Positions 38,037 through 47,031 of a stretch of DNA of 64,000 nucleotides are shown piece by piece. The DNA comes from Lentisphaera araneosa HTCC2155 (GTDB lineage: Bacteria; Verrucomicrobiota; Lentisphaeria; Lentisphaerales; Lentisphaeraceae). Within the stretch, counting starts at the first letter, position 1; each line of letters starts with the position of its first letter. The stretch spans positions 1 through 64,000 of the forward strand of contig NZ_ABCK01000009.1 of the NCBI RefSeq assembly GCF_000170755.1. The letters are read 5' to 3'. The notes below the pieces were generated by a model. The model was not told the origin of the DNA. It searched no databases and saw only the letters and a list, made by a program, of their open reading frames with translations. Both the position numbers and the translations under genes were made by a program.

Positions 38037-39584
38037 CAATGGCTTCCGTAAATCAGGTTAATACTCGTGGTTTGAGTTCCTTGTAAAGCCATCTCAAGAG
38101 TTCTCGTATAGGCGTTTCTCTTAAAATGGCATTTTGAATGGATGAGACGGTCTTTCTGCTGAGCCGTCTTAAATTACCTGCGAGTCTAAGAGGGTTGATT
38201 TTTTGAGCTGAATCCGCTAGTGAATTACGGAGTTTATCAGTTCGCTTTTCTTGCTTTATCTGGGCAGGATGAACCATATCGGGATTGCGAACTAAATTCA
38301 GCTCGTTAAAACTGCGTATAATATTATAAGCAGATACGATTGAACACATCTGTATTTTCATACTGGGTATGCTGGTTCCCCAAGCTTTAATTTCACCTAA
38401 GTCATTTTTGGTGTTATCAAATGCCTTTTCGAACTGCCATCGTCTTCTGTAAAGTTCTGCAATTAAACCAGGGGGTATATCTGTACTAAGCGTGGTTAAA
38501 AATCGATAAGTTTTTTGACGCTCGACATCATAATATACGATAAGGCGGAGCTTTTCGTTTTTTCTCTTGAGCTTTTTGGTAACAAGGAAATCCTTGAGTA
38601 CATTAGTGTTGCTAGGGTCATTTTTATCCCACTGTAGTTTCTCCATTTTATCCCATGTCGAATTCTTTTTGGAGCGGGTAACTAAATAGTGCTTCTTTTT
38701 CATTTCATCAATAAGAAAACCTGCGCTAGACATAGCACGATCATAAACTGTAATCTTCTTATTTCTACACCATGAGCTTACTCTTTGATCTTCACAAAAA
38801 TCTTTGAAATATGGTATCTCACTTTCTTTTTTACTGCCATCTGAGACAACTTTTACGGGCTCAAGGAAGCCTGTTCTTAAATCAGTGCCAAATATGTAAC
38901 CTGCATTGGCTTTGTTCTTAGCCCCTGGTGCATTTTTAACATGACAGGCTCGTTTCATAAAGTGTCCGTCGTAGGCTACACAATCGTAGTCATCTAATTC
39001 ATTGAAATCTTTTAGGTGATTAACGCCTTGATCCGAAATTTCCTTTTGTAAAAGCTTATTAAAAAATGGAGTCACCGCCATAACCATTCGGGCACGACGT
39101 TCAGACTCATTAGCGTCAAACCACGTACTCGAAGCAACCTGTTGTTCAAGAACTTGGTCAAGGTGTTGCAGAAAATGAAGACCGCTTTTGACTTGAATAG
39201 TCGCTCGTAAAATACTGAACAACAAAAAATCAATATCTGAGATTACCTGACATTTTCGTATCCAATCAGGATGTCTTTCAGCATCCCTCGCCATTTCATA
39301 AGCTCGTATTAAAATTGCTTTTAGCTGATTTTGAATCGTTTCGTTTCCGTTGCTCTGTAACATCTATAAACTCCTTGTTATTAAGTACTTACATAGTTTC
39401 GAAAATCACGTAAATGCTTATCTGTCAAGTCCTTATAGAAATATATCAAGAGTTTTTCTCAGTTTGTGACTTTTTGAGATTTCACAAAATAATCTGATTT
39501 AATTAAGTTTAGCTCAGAATCAGCGCTTACGGCTGCCTGGGATTGACATCAAGCACAGAGTTGGGAGTTATATACAGATGCCGT
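38037..39584 (-). mobile_element. IS4-family insertion sequence, about 1548 bp
   Basis: The element is bounded by exact 11-bp direct repeats and carries one transposase gene. Its ends carry imperfect inverted repeats: ATGGCTTCCGTAAAT at 38039-38053, against ACGGCATCTGTATAT read from the other end (39584 back to 39570), 11 of 15 matching. The boundaries are sure to about 2 bp. Removing the element and one repeat restores the PfaD-family reading frame. The intact transposase frame and perfect direct repeats suggest a fairly recent insertion. Confidence 0.92.
38053..39363 (-). CDS. IS4-family transposase (DDE)
   Basis: The 436-residue protein has DDE motifs: an Asp in DCVAYDGHF, an Asp in ITVYDRAMSS, and the Glu in YRRRWQFEKAFDNTK. 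The last matches the Y-(2)-R-(3)-E-(6)-K signature of the IS4 family exactly. The ATG has a strong ribosome site (AAGGAG). The frame is complete, so the element may still be active. It points in the same direction as the disrupted host gene. Confidence 0.93.
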   Translation of the reverse strand: MLQSNGNETIQNQLKAILIRAYEMARDAERHPDWIRKCQVISDIDFLLFSILRATIQVKSGLHFLQHLDQVLEQQVASSTWFDANESERRARMVMAVTPFFNKLLQKEISDQGVNHLKDFNELDDYDCVAYDGHFMKRACHVKNAPGAKNKANAGYIFGTDLRTGFLEPVKVVSDGSKKESEIPYFKDFCEDQRVSSWCRNKKITVYDRAMSSAGFLIDEMKKKHYLVTRSKKNSTWDKMEKLQWDKNDPSNTNVLKDFLVTKKLKRKNEKLRLIVYYDVERQKTYRFLTTLSTDIPPGLIAELYRRRWQFEKAFDNTKNDLGEIKAWGTSIPSMKIQMCSIVSAYNIIRSFNELNLVRNPDMVHPAQIKQEKRTDKLRNSLADSAQKINPLRLAGNLRRLSRKTVSSIQNAILRETPIRELLRWLYKELKPRVLT

Positions 39585-39595
39585 TGATTTTTGGT
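39585..39595. repeat. 11-bp target site duplication, right copy
   Basis: This is the exact copy of 38026-38036. On the minus strand it covers codons 4-7 of the original PfaD-family gene. Confidence 0.9.
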
Positions 39596-39606
39596 AATGT
39601 ATTCAT
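39586..39606 (-). pseudogene. displaced 5' end of the PfaD-family gene
   Basis: The minus strand reads ATG AAT ACA TTA CCA AAA ATC (MNTLPKI), preceded by a ribosome site (GAGGA). The frame then enters the IS and stops after five more codons. Joined to the sequence after the left repeat it continues PKIIQGGMG without a gap, so this is the authentic start separated from its gene by the element. Confidence 0.88.
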
Positions 39607-39730
39607 TGTATCCTCATTCTTAAAAATAAAGAAGAGAATAGAGCAATGACTTTACTTAAAATAAATTATTTACATATAAGTATTTAATTATTAATTCTTT
39701 ATGTTGTTGATGTTGTCTAATCTATAGTGT

Positions 39731-39758
39731 ACGATTATGGATGTTCATCCATAATCGT
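39731..39758. repeat. perfect 13-bp inverted repeat
   Basis: ACGATTATGGATG and its exact complement are separated by TT, making a long hairpin 19 bp after the stop of the 192-residue gene. No T tract follows on either strand, so it is not a classical terminator. It could be an operator or an mRNA-stabilising hairpin. Confidence 0.75.
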
Positions 39759-39777
39759 ATAGTCACTCTAAGGGAAT

Positions 39778-40356
39778 CTAACTAGCCATGTTATACATAA
39801 GCTCGATTTCATCTTCATGGAGTTCATAAAAGATGGTACTCGCTTGTGTGATTTCTTCTACAGCATTATCGTGACTCGTATGGTAGTGTTTGATGATCAC
39901 TGGATGCTTATTTATATAACCGTCATAAGCTGAGTCTTTATTGGCCATCTCCAGAGCACAATGATTTTCTAGGGCAATTTTTTGTAGGATAGCGTGTTTA
40001 GCTTCAGTGCCGATGAATGAGTCAGTTATCAGTCGTTCTCGACAAAAATTCTTAATGTCGCTAGGTTTAAGTTTAGACAGTGAGCTAATCATTCTTTTGA
40101 TCATAAAAGTCATTCGACGAGTTTCTTGATTAAGAGAATCATTCATTTGATCATGGTACCATTCCTCCCAATTATTTTCATTACCCATTTTTTGTTCATT
40201 TTGAAGTTCTTTCATGATATGGGGTAAGTCAGGTTTATGTTCGGGTAAGAGGCGGGATCCAAAATCAAGTAAATGACATAAAAGATCTTGGCTTTGAAAG
40301 TGACCTGCATTAGATAAAACAGAAAACTCACTATTGCTTAAATGAATGTGATTCAT
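39778..40356 (-). CDS. hypothetical protein, 192 aa
   Basis: I do not recognise this protein. It is soluble and mostly helical, without signal peptide or membrane segments, and rich in His, Met and Glu. The middle (about 75-125) is basic and helical. A clear ribosome site (AAAAGGAG) precedes the ATG, which supports translation. It stands alone between the IS-split gene and the octaheme lipoprotein, followed by a perfect hairpin. Confidence 0.72.
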   Translation of the reverse strand: MNHIHLSNSEFSVLSNAGHFQSQDLLCHLLDFGSRLLPEHKPDLPHIMKELQNEQKMGNENNWEEWYHDQMNDSLNQETRRMTFMIKRMISSLSKLKPSDIKNFCRERLITDSFIGTEAKHAILQKIALENHCALEMANKDSAYDGYINKHPVIIKHYHTSHDNAVEEITQASTIFYELHEDEIELMYNMAS

Positions 40357-40464
40357 GGTATAACTCCTTTTATTTTACTGAATAATAAAAGGAGTTCTTA
40401 CGCAAGTTATAAAAGCTAGATTTAACAGATTTGTAATTTTTCTCTGTGTAAAGCCTTGCTAAGC

Positions 40465-42687
40465 TTATTGCGGAGGCTGTTGTTGGAGTTGCTGCTGGCG
40501 ACGTTGTTCACGTTCCTGCTGCTGCTGTTTAGCGCCTTCAATACGTTGAACGAAAGCACGGAGTTCGCCATAGCCTGGGTAAAGACGTAAGCCACTGTGG
40601 TAGATTTTTAAGGCTTGTTCATGCTGTCCCATTTTCTCCATGGTGAGGCCCCAGTTGCGAAAGACTTGAGGCGGGCAGTTAGGGAGTTGTGCTGCTTTTG
40701 CAAAGTGCTTTTGAGCTTCCATATAACGCGCTTCTTCAGCGAGGAGCTGACCGATCATGTACTGGAATTGTGCCAGCTGTGGATATTGAGATATGATGAT
40801 GCGCAATTCTTTTTCAGCAAGATCATTTTTACCTTGGCGTGAATAGAGTGTGGCCATAGCGCTTCGGGCTGGGTGGAAGAGTTTGTCCACTTTTAAAGAG
40901 GCGCGATAGAGATCAAGAGCTTCTTCTTGCTGACCTTTACGTTCATTGAAAATACCATAACGTAAGAGCCCGCCCGGTGAGTCACCAGTGCTTTCATTGG
41001 CTTGGATGAATTCGTCTTCGGCCTTTTTGCGAGCATTTCGATCTTTGCTTGGGAAATCGGCATCAGCAATAGAAGAGAGAACAAATGCGGCTTCTTGACG
41101 AACACTACGAATTTTATCTTTGAGTATAGGAGTTAAAAGACGAAGTTTTTCAGCGGCCGAGAGTGGATCACAAATTTCAACTGCAGCATAACGAACGAGA
41201 TCAGAAGGATCTGTAAGTTGCTTTTCAATCAGACGAACGACTTCTAGAGAATAAGTAGCGGGCAATTCCGAAAGGATCGCCGCACGTCCCATCTCTGGAG
41301 TGAGTTCAGGAGTCTTTAAGAGTTGCAAGGCGCGTTCAACGGAGCCAGGCTCATTATTGCGTAGGCTGAGAAGAACTTCACTGAAGTGAGCCTTTCTTGT
41401 GGGGCCATAATTCTTTTCGATGGCCTGTGCTGCCCAGTTGAAAGTACGGTCAGTGTGGCAGTCATTACATGCATTAGAGGTATTATAACGCTGGCTTAAG
41501 TCAGGTCGAGGAATACGGAATGAGTGATCGTGACGGAAGTCAACACCCATGTAAAAACGTCCAGGCATGTGGCAGTTGATGCATTTAGAGTCTTCAGCAT
41601 CTGTATGGAAAGTGTGTTTTGGCGTGTCGTATTGATCAGGAAGATGACATTGCGTACAAGTTTTATTGCCGGGGAACTTAGTTTTACCTGAGTGAGGGTT
41701 ATGGCAGTCAGAGCAACGAAGGCCAAAGCGGTGGTGACGACTTTGTGTGAATGAACCGTAAACAAATACTTCTGTTAATATCTGGCCGTCAGCTTGATAC
41801 TGACCATTGCGTGCGAGGTTCATCGCGTAGTTGTCGCCAATTGCTCCGTGTGGATTAGCGGCGTGATCAAGGCGGCTACGAAGGCCGTGACAAGGGGCAC
41901 AGCGATTGAGTTCTTCTTGTTGAGTTGTTCCGGATTTTTTTGTGAGTTTGATGAGGTCATCAACAATGCTTTTATCGCCCTTGTAATGATCTACGTGATT
42001 TTTCCCTGGGCCGTGACAAGATTCGCATGAGACAAAGCCTTCGGAATAATTGGTGTTAAATGAGTTGCTAGCACGATCATAGTTCACTTGAGTGTTGGTT
42101 GTATGGCAGTCGGCGCATTGTGAGTTCCAAGTCATGCCTTGACCTGTCCAGTGAAGCCAATCGCCTGCAGGGGGATTTTCATTCTTGTAGAGATGGTACC
42201 ATTCTTTTTTATTAGTATCCCAAGCAGTATGCAAGCATTGAATTCTATTGCCAGGCATTTTGACCATGTATTGCTGTAGAGGTTCATGACCTAAAACGTA
42301 TTCGACTTTGTAGCTCACCATTTCGCCTTTTTCATTGTCGGTTTCGACCATGAAGTCACCATTTTCGGCGCGGTAAAAACGGTGCGTAACGCCATTGACT
42401 TCTAGAGTTTGATTATCGAAGTTAGCTAAGACAGTCTTCTCGTCTGCGAGAGCCATCGCTTTTTCGTGGTCAGAGCCTAGCCATTCTTCATGTTCTTTTT
42501 GGTGGCATTCTGCGCAAGTTTTAGCCCCCACAAAATTGGCGTGTGGGTCATTGCTATCGCTTTTCTGCGTACTTGTTTGTTCTTGAGTTTTTGGTGCGGG
42601 ACTCGGTTTCGAGTTGCTCTTGTTATCACAAGAAAGGAAGAGAAAGAAAATGATGGAGAGAGTGAAAGAGGTGAAAAACTTGCTCAC
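40465..42687 (-). CDS. octaheme c-type cytochrome lipoprotein with HEAT-like and TPR repeats
   Basis: This 740-residue protein has a lipoprotein signal ending LFLSC and eight CxxCH heme motifs in its first half (CAECH, CADCH, CESCH, CAPCH, CSDCH, CTQCH, CINCH, CNDCH). A HEAT-like helical stretch follows, then several TPRs and a Gln-rich tail. The first half resembles cytochrome c554/nitrite-reductase-like multiheme proteins. I chose the GTG at 42687: AGGA precedes it and the signal peptide begins there, while an ATG at 42735 lies inside the terminator of the nrd operon. It probably moves electrons in the periplasm; the partner is unknown. Confidence 0.88.
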   Translation of the reverse strand: MSKFFTSFTLSIIFFLFLSCDNKSNSKPSPAPKTQEQTSTQKSDSNDPHANFVGAKTCAECHQKEHEEWLGSDHEKAMALADEKTVLANFDNQTLEVNGVTHRFYRAENGDFMVETDNEKGEMVSYKVEYVLGHEPLQQYMVKMPGNRIQCLHTAWDTNKKEWYHLYKNENPPAGDWLHWTGQGMTWNSQCADCHTTNTQVNYDRASNSFNTNYSEGFVSCESCHGPGKNHVDHYKGDKSIVDDLIKLTKKSGTTQQEELNRCAPCHGLRSRLDHAANPHGAIGDNYAMNLARNGQYQADGQILTEVFVYGSFTQSRHHRFGLRCSDCHNPHSGKTKFPGNKTCTQCHLPDQYDTPKHTFHTDAEDSKCINCHMPGRFYMGVDFRHDHSFRIPRPDLSQRYNTSNACNDCHTDRTFNWAAQAIEKNYGPTRKAHFSEVLLSLRNNEPGSVERALQLLKTPELTPEMGRAAILSELPATYSLEVVRLIEKQLTDPSDLVRYAAVEICDPLSAAEKLRLLTPILKDKIRSVRQEAAFVLSSIADADFPSKDRNARKKAEDEFIQANESTGDSPGGLLRYGIFNERKGQQEEALDLYRASLKVDKLFHPARSAMATLYSRQGKNDLAEKELRIIISQYPQLAQFQYMIGQLLAEEARYMEAQKHFAKAAQLPNCPPQVFRNWGLTMEKMGQHEQALKIYHSGLRLYPGYGELRAFVQRIEGAKQQQQEREQRRQQQLQQQPPQ

Positions 42688-42721
42688 GTAATTAATCCTA
42701 ATTGGTTTTTCGTAAAAATAG

Positions 42722-42746
42722 AGAAGGCTCCACATTGGGAGCCTCT
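42722..42746 (-). terminator. intrinsic terminator of the nrd operon
   Basis: On the minus strand AGAGGCTCC pairs with GGAGCCTTCT around a six-base loop and is followed by CTATTTTTAC. It lies 37 bp after the ferredoxin stop and just before the start of the cytochrome gene. Confidence 0.75.
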
Positions 42747-42782
42747 ATCAAAATAAGTGCTTATTGAGTTTAATTCAACTGC

Positions 42783-43076
42783 TTAAATGTTGAGTGAGTA
42801 AGCAGATTGAAATATATTTAATCTTTCTTTAAAGGAAAGTTCGACATCGCCTACAGCTTTGCTGCAACAAGTGAGGACTTCATCTTTCCCGAGTATATAC
42901 ATGCTGGACTCAATATTTTCTACATCGCCCTTTACAACAGTAGCTTTGCAAGCTCCGCAAAAACCGGAGCGGCAGCTGTAGTTAACATCGAGATTTTGAG
43001 CTTCGAGCTCTTCAAGGAGACTGATGTCTCCTTGTGCTTCAAAGCAGTGTGCGTCTTCTACGTGGATCTTAGACAT
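42783..43076 (-). CDS. 2Fe-2S ferredoxin (YfaE-like), partner of ribonucleotide reductase
   Basis: The 97-residue protein has the plant-type cluster motif CRSGFCGAC (C-x4-C-x2-C) and a later Cys in VLTCCSK. In Escherichia coli, YfaE maintains the diferric-tyrosyl cofactor of NrdB. Its position 2 bp after nrdB supports the same role here. Confidence 0.92.
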   Translation of the reverse strand: MSKIHVEDAHCFEAQGDISLLEELEAQNLDVNYSCRSGFCGACKATVVKGDVENIESSMYILGKDEVLTCCSKAVGDVELSFKERLNIFQSAYSLNI

Positions 43077-43078
43077 AG

Positions 43079-44209
43079 TTAGAAATCAAAGTCGTCGAAG
43101 GCATCTTCCGATACTTCGCTATCGATTTGTCCAACGAGGTAAGAACTGAGTTCAACTTCCTGTGGTGCCACTTGTACAGCGTCAGAGGAGAGCCAGCTAT
43201 TCATCCACGGAAGTGGATTTTGTGTTGTTGGGAAAACGTTTTTGTAGCCAGATGCTTTAAGGCGAACATTAGTAATGTACTCAACGTAATCACCAAGGAT
43301 GTCAGCATTTAAACCAATCATTGAACCATCGCGGAAGAGGAATTTTGCCCATTCTTTTTCCTGCTCAGCAGCAGAAGAGAAAATTTGGTAAACTTGACCT
43401 TCGCATTCAGCGGCGATTTCAGCCATCTCGGGGTCATCTTTTCCTTCGCGGAAAATTTGAATCATCTGCTGAGTCCCAGTGAGGTGAAGAGCTTCATCGC
43501 GAGCAATGAGTTTAATGATCTTTGCATTGCCTTCCATAACTGCGCGTTCCGCAAAAGCAAAACTACAAGCAAAGCTGACGTAGAAGCGGATGGCTTCCAG
43601 CACGTTGACTGAAACAACGGTCAAGAAAAGGCGACGCTTGAGTTCGCGCATATTAACGACAACTGGAACATCGTTGATCATGTGGGTACCTTCACCTAGG
43701 AGGTTGTAGTAACACTGGAGTTCGATGAAGCTATCGTAGTAGTGAGAAACTGATGAGGCGCGCTGAATGATGCTTTCGTTATTGACAATATCGTCAAAAA
43801 TTTCTGAAGGATCATTGACGATGTTACGAATAATATGTGTGTAACTGCGCGAGTGAATTGTTTCAGAGAAAGCCCATGTCTCAACCCAAGTTTCGAGCTC
43901 AGGAATAGAGATGACGGGGAGGAAAGCGACGTTTGGCGAGCGTCCCTGGACACTATCGAGGAGTGTTTGGTACTTGAGGTTAGACAAGAAAATGTGCTTC
44001 TCGTGAGCCGGTAGTTTTTTGAAGTCCGCACGATCGCGGCTCAAGTCGACTTCTTCTGGGCGCCAGAAGAAGGAGAGCTGCTTCTCGATAAGCTGTTCAA
44101 AAACAGGGTGTTTTTGTTGGTCGTAACGGGAGACGTTCACGTTGTTGCCAAAGAACATAGGTTCTTTGAGGGGGTCGTTTGGGACCTGACTGAAAATTGA
44201 ATACTGCAT
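43079..44209 (-). CDS. nrdB: ribonucleotide reductase class Ia, beta subunit
   Basis: NrdB holds the diiron-tyrosyl radical used by NrdA to make deoxyribonucleotides. The 376-residue protein has the helical ferritin-like fold, with iron-ligand segments ETIHSRSY and ARDEALH and an acidic C-terminal tail for binding the alpha subunit. It lies 20 bp after nrdA. Confidence 0.96.
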   Translation of the reverse strand: MQYSIFSQVPNDPLKEPMFFGNNVNVSRYDQQKHPVFEQLIEKQLSFFWRPEEVDLSRDRADFKKLPAHEKHIFLSNLKYQTLLDSVQGRSPNVAFLPVISIPELETWVETWAFSETIHSRSYTHIIRNIVNDPSEIFDDIVNNESIIQRASSVSHYYDSFIELQCYYNLLGEGTHMINDVPVVVNMRELKRRLFLTVVSVNVLEAIRFYVSFACSFAFAERAVMEGNAKIIKLIARDEALHLTGTQQMIQIFREGKDDPEMAEIAAECEGQVYQIFSSAAEQEKEWAKFLFRDGSMIGLNADILGDYVEYITNVRLKASGYKNVFPTTQNPLPWMNSWLSSDAVQVAPQEVELSSYLVGQIDSEVSEDAFDDFDF

Positions 44210-44229
44210 GATTTATCCTATTGAACTCT

Positions 44230-46497
44230 TTAAATTTTGCATGCGCCACCAGCACAGCCATCGTCTTCTTCTTGGGAATCACCAGCACCATCACGTGTAT
44301 TGTGGTAGTACAGGGTTTTGACGCCGTATTTGTAAGCAGTAAGTAAGTCCGTCAGGAGAGTTTTCATCGGAACCATGTTACCTTCAAATTTGGAGGGGTC
44401 GTAGTTTGTGTTGGCAGAAATTGTTTGGTCAATGAACTTTTGCATGATCGCTACGAGTTGGAGGTAACCCGTATTATTTGGCATCTGCCAAAGAAGTTCA
44501 TAGTAAGATTTATATTTTTCGATTTCAGGAACAACTTGCTTAAGGATGCCGTCTTTACTCTGCTTCACAGCAATGAGACCACGAGGGGGTTCGATGCCGT
44601 TTGTTGCATTGGAAATTTGGCTAGATGTTTCAGAAGGCATGAGCGCAGAGAGCGTACTGTTGCGCATACCGTGTTTTTTAACATCTTCTTTGAGTTGATC
44701 CCAATCGAGGTGAAGGTCTTCGTTACAGAAATCATCAACAGAACTTTTATAGGTGTCTGTGGGCATGATTCCCTGTGAGTAAGTCGTCTCGTTAAACTTA
44801 GGACAAGGACCGAGTTCTTGGGCTAACTTACAAGAAGCCTTAATGAGGTGGTACTGAAGGGATTCAAATGTTTTGTGCACCAAGTTGTTGGCACTGCCAT
44901 TTGAATAGAAGACACCATTTTTCGCGAGGTAGTAAGCAAAGTTAATGACGCCAATCCCGAGGGTACGACGATTGAGTGATGAATTGCGAGCTGCGGGCAC
45001 AGGGTAGTCCTGATAATCCAAGAGGCTATCGAGAGCACGAACGGCTAGCTCAGTTAATTCTTCCATTTCATCGAGGCTTTCGAGTGCGCCAAGGTTAATG
45101 GCGGAAAGAGTACAAAGAGCAATTTCACCATTTTCGTCATTGATGTGTTCGAGAGGCTTAGTTGGAAGCGCGATTTCTAGGCAGAGGTTACTCTGTCTGA
45201 TAGGAGCGACATCAGCTTGGAATGGGCTGTGAGTATTGCAGTGGTCGACATTTTGTAGATAAATGCGGCCCGTACTTGCACGTTCTGAAGCAAAGAGGGA
45301 GAAAAGCTCGATAGCTTTCATTGTTTCTTTCTGGATGCTCGGATCATTCTCGTACTTAATATAGAGCTCTTCGAATTTCTCTTGGTCTTCGAAGAATGCA
45401 TCGTAGAGACCTGGAACATCGCCAGGACTGAAGAGAGTGATATTGCCTTTTTTGACGAGGCGCTCATACATGAGTTTGTTGAACTGTACGCCGTAGTCGA
45501 GGTGACGAACGCGGTTTTCTTCAACACCACGGTTATTCTTTAAGACGAGCAGAGATTCAACTTCACGGTGCCATAAGGGGTAGAAAACCGTTGCCGCGCC
45601 GCCACGAACACCACCTTGTGAACAACTTTTAACGGCTGTTTGGAAGTGTTTATAGAAGGGGATACAACCTGTGTGGAAGGCTTCGCCATTGCGGATGGGG
45701 CTGCCGAGGGCGCGAATGCGACCGGCGTTGAGACCAATGCCTGCACGTTGGCTGACGTATTTTACAATAGCACTTGAAGAAGCATTGATCGAGTCGAGTG
45801 AGTCACCGCATTCGATGAGAACGCAGGAACTAAACTGACGAGTAGGTGTACGGACACCCGCCATGATTGGCGTAGGCAGAGAGATTTTGAAATTGGAAGC
45901 CGCATCATAGAAACGGATGATATAATCCATACGCGTTTCTTTTGGGTATTTAGAGAAGAGGCAAGCACCCACAAGCATGTAGAGGAACTGAGGACTTTCG
46001 TAGATAGCGCCTGTAACGCGGTTTTGCACGAGGTATTTACCTTCGAGCTGTTTTACGGCTGCATAAGAGAAGTTGAGGTCACGCCAATGGTCAAGAGCAT
46101 TTTCCATTTCGTTGAATTCGTCTTCTGTATAGTCTTCGATTAAATGCTTATCGTATTTCCCGTCTTCTACAAGTTTAGTAACGTGCTCAAAAAGCGGGGG
46201 CGGATCGAATTGGCCATAGGCTTTTTTGCGTAGGTGAAAAATAGCAAGACGAGCAGCAAGGTATTGGTAGTCGGGGCTCTCTTCAGAAATCAAGTCAGCT
46301 GCGGATTTAATCATCGTCTCGTGGATGTCTTCTGTCGTAACACCATCATGGAATTGGACATGCGATCGCAATTCTACTTGTGATACACTGACGTGATTGA
46401 GGTCTTTGGCGGCCCAGTCGATAACTCGGTGGATTTTTTCAAGATCAATGGGCTCGCGAGTGCCGTCTCTCTTGGTGACTTGGATGTTTGAAGTCAT
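44230..46497 (-). CDS. nrdA: ribonucleotide reductase class Ia, alpha subunit
   Basis: NrdA is the catalytic subunit. The 755-residue protein has an N-terminal ATP-cone (about 1-95, starting VTKRDGTREPIDLEKIHR), the catalytic barrel with FSSCVLIECGDS, AINLGAL and AIMQKFIDQTISANTNYDP, and the C-terminal redox pair CAGGAC used for turnover. Two palindromic NrdR-type boxes lie 261-307 bp upstream of the ATG. The operon order is nrdA-nrdB-ferredoxin. Confidence 0.97.
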   Translation of the reverse strand: MTSNIQVTKRDGTREPIDLEKIHRVIDWAAKDLNHVSVSQVELRSHVQFHDGVTTEDIHETMIKSAADLISEESPDYQYLAARLAIFHLRKKAYGQFDPPPLFEHVTKLVEDGKYDKHLIEDYTEDEFNEMENALDHWRDLNFSYAAVKQLEGKYLVQNRVTGAIYESPQFLYMLVGACLFSKYPKETRMDYIIRFYDAASNFKISLPTPIMAGVRTPTRQFSSCVLIECGDSLDSINASSSAIVKYVSQRAGIGLNAGRIRALGSPIRNGEAFHTGCIPFYKHFQTAVKSCSQGGVRGGAATVFYPLWHREVESLLVLKNNRGVEENRVRHLDYGVQFNKLMYERLVKKGNITLFSPGDVPGLYDAFFEDQEKFEELYIKYENDPSIQKETMKAIELFSLFASERASTGRIYLQNVDHCNTHSPFQADVAPIRQSNLCLEIALPTKPLEHINDENGEIALCTLSAINLGALESLDEMEELTELAVRALDSLLDYQDYPVPAARNSSLNRRTLGIGVINFAYYLAKNGVFYSNGSANNLVHKTFESLQYHLIKASCKLAQELGPCPKFNETTYSQGIMPTDTYKSSVDDFCNEDLHLDWDQLKEDVKKHGMRNSTLSALMPSETSSQISNATNGIEPPRGLIAVKQSKDGILKQVVPEIEKYKSYYELLWQMPNNTGYLQLVAIMQKFIDQTISANTNYDPSKFEGNMVPMKTLLTDLLTAYKYGVKTLYYHNTRDGAGDSQEEDDGCAGGACKI

Positions 46498-46757
46498 AGT
46501 TTCTCTACTCTACTCTCTTTTTTGGCTAATAAGAATTAGTCGGATTATTTTTAAGTGCTTGATTTCTACTGTGAGAATGGCTTATAAGGTGCAGAACTTG
46601 TTCATACTTAGGCTAAGCTAAGATCGGATTTTCGCGATGAAAAGTTATGAAGAAATTTTGGCTGATTGAGTCATCCTTAATTAAGTTTATCATGCTCTAA
46701 AAATTGGTCAATAGTGAAAGAATGGTAAAAACAAAAAAAAACAAAACTTTAATAAAA

Positions 46758-46773
46758 CCACTAGATCTAGTGG
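46758..46773. promoter_or_regulatory. NrdR box 1
   Basis: CCACTAGATCTAGTGG is a perfect 16-bp palindrome that resembles the NrdR consensus (ACACwATATATwGTGT type). It lies 261 bp upstream of nrdA. Confidence 0.85.
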
Positions 46774-46788
46774 CTGTGCCCTAAAACA

Positions 46789-46804
46789 ACACTAGATCTA
46801 GTGT
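46789..46804. promoter_or_regulatory. NrdR box 2
   Basis: ACACTAGATCTAGTGT is a perfect 16-bp palindrome starting 31 bp after box 1, three helical turns away, which is the usual spacing of paired NrdR sites. NrdR represses ribonucleotide reductase genes when dATP is high. Confidence 0.87.
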
Positions 46805-47031
46805 GAGAGGGTGAATTAGCTTTTGAGGTGATCAAAATAGATAAAAAGCTATAAAAACATAAAAAAAAAATGACAGAAGTCGTGTTTTTTGGCTTGCATA
46901 AATACTTGTTTGGCGCATCGGTCGAAAAATTTCTTATCTAGTATTATTAAAAATCAGGACTAAGTTTTTGAGAATTAAGCAAATAGATTTTCAGATTGCG
47001 CAGTAGTAACTAATAAATATAAGCATATTTT

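Larger units (their letters stand above)
46498..47031. other. 534-bp divergent intergenic region with the nrd control sites
   Basis: No gene is seen here. It separates nrdA (minus) from the M16 peptidase gene (plus), is AT-rich with several A runs, and holds two NrdR-type boxes. No convincing -10/-35 pair could be fixed by eye for either gene. Confidence 0.7.

Noticed and set aside
42688-42735. longer start of the octaheme protein
   Set aside because: The ATG at 42735 lies inside the hairpin terminator of the nrd operon; the GTG at 42687 has a ribosome site and begins the signal peptide.
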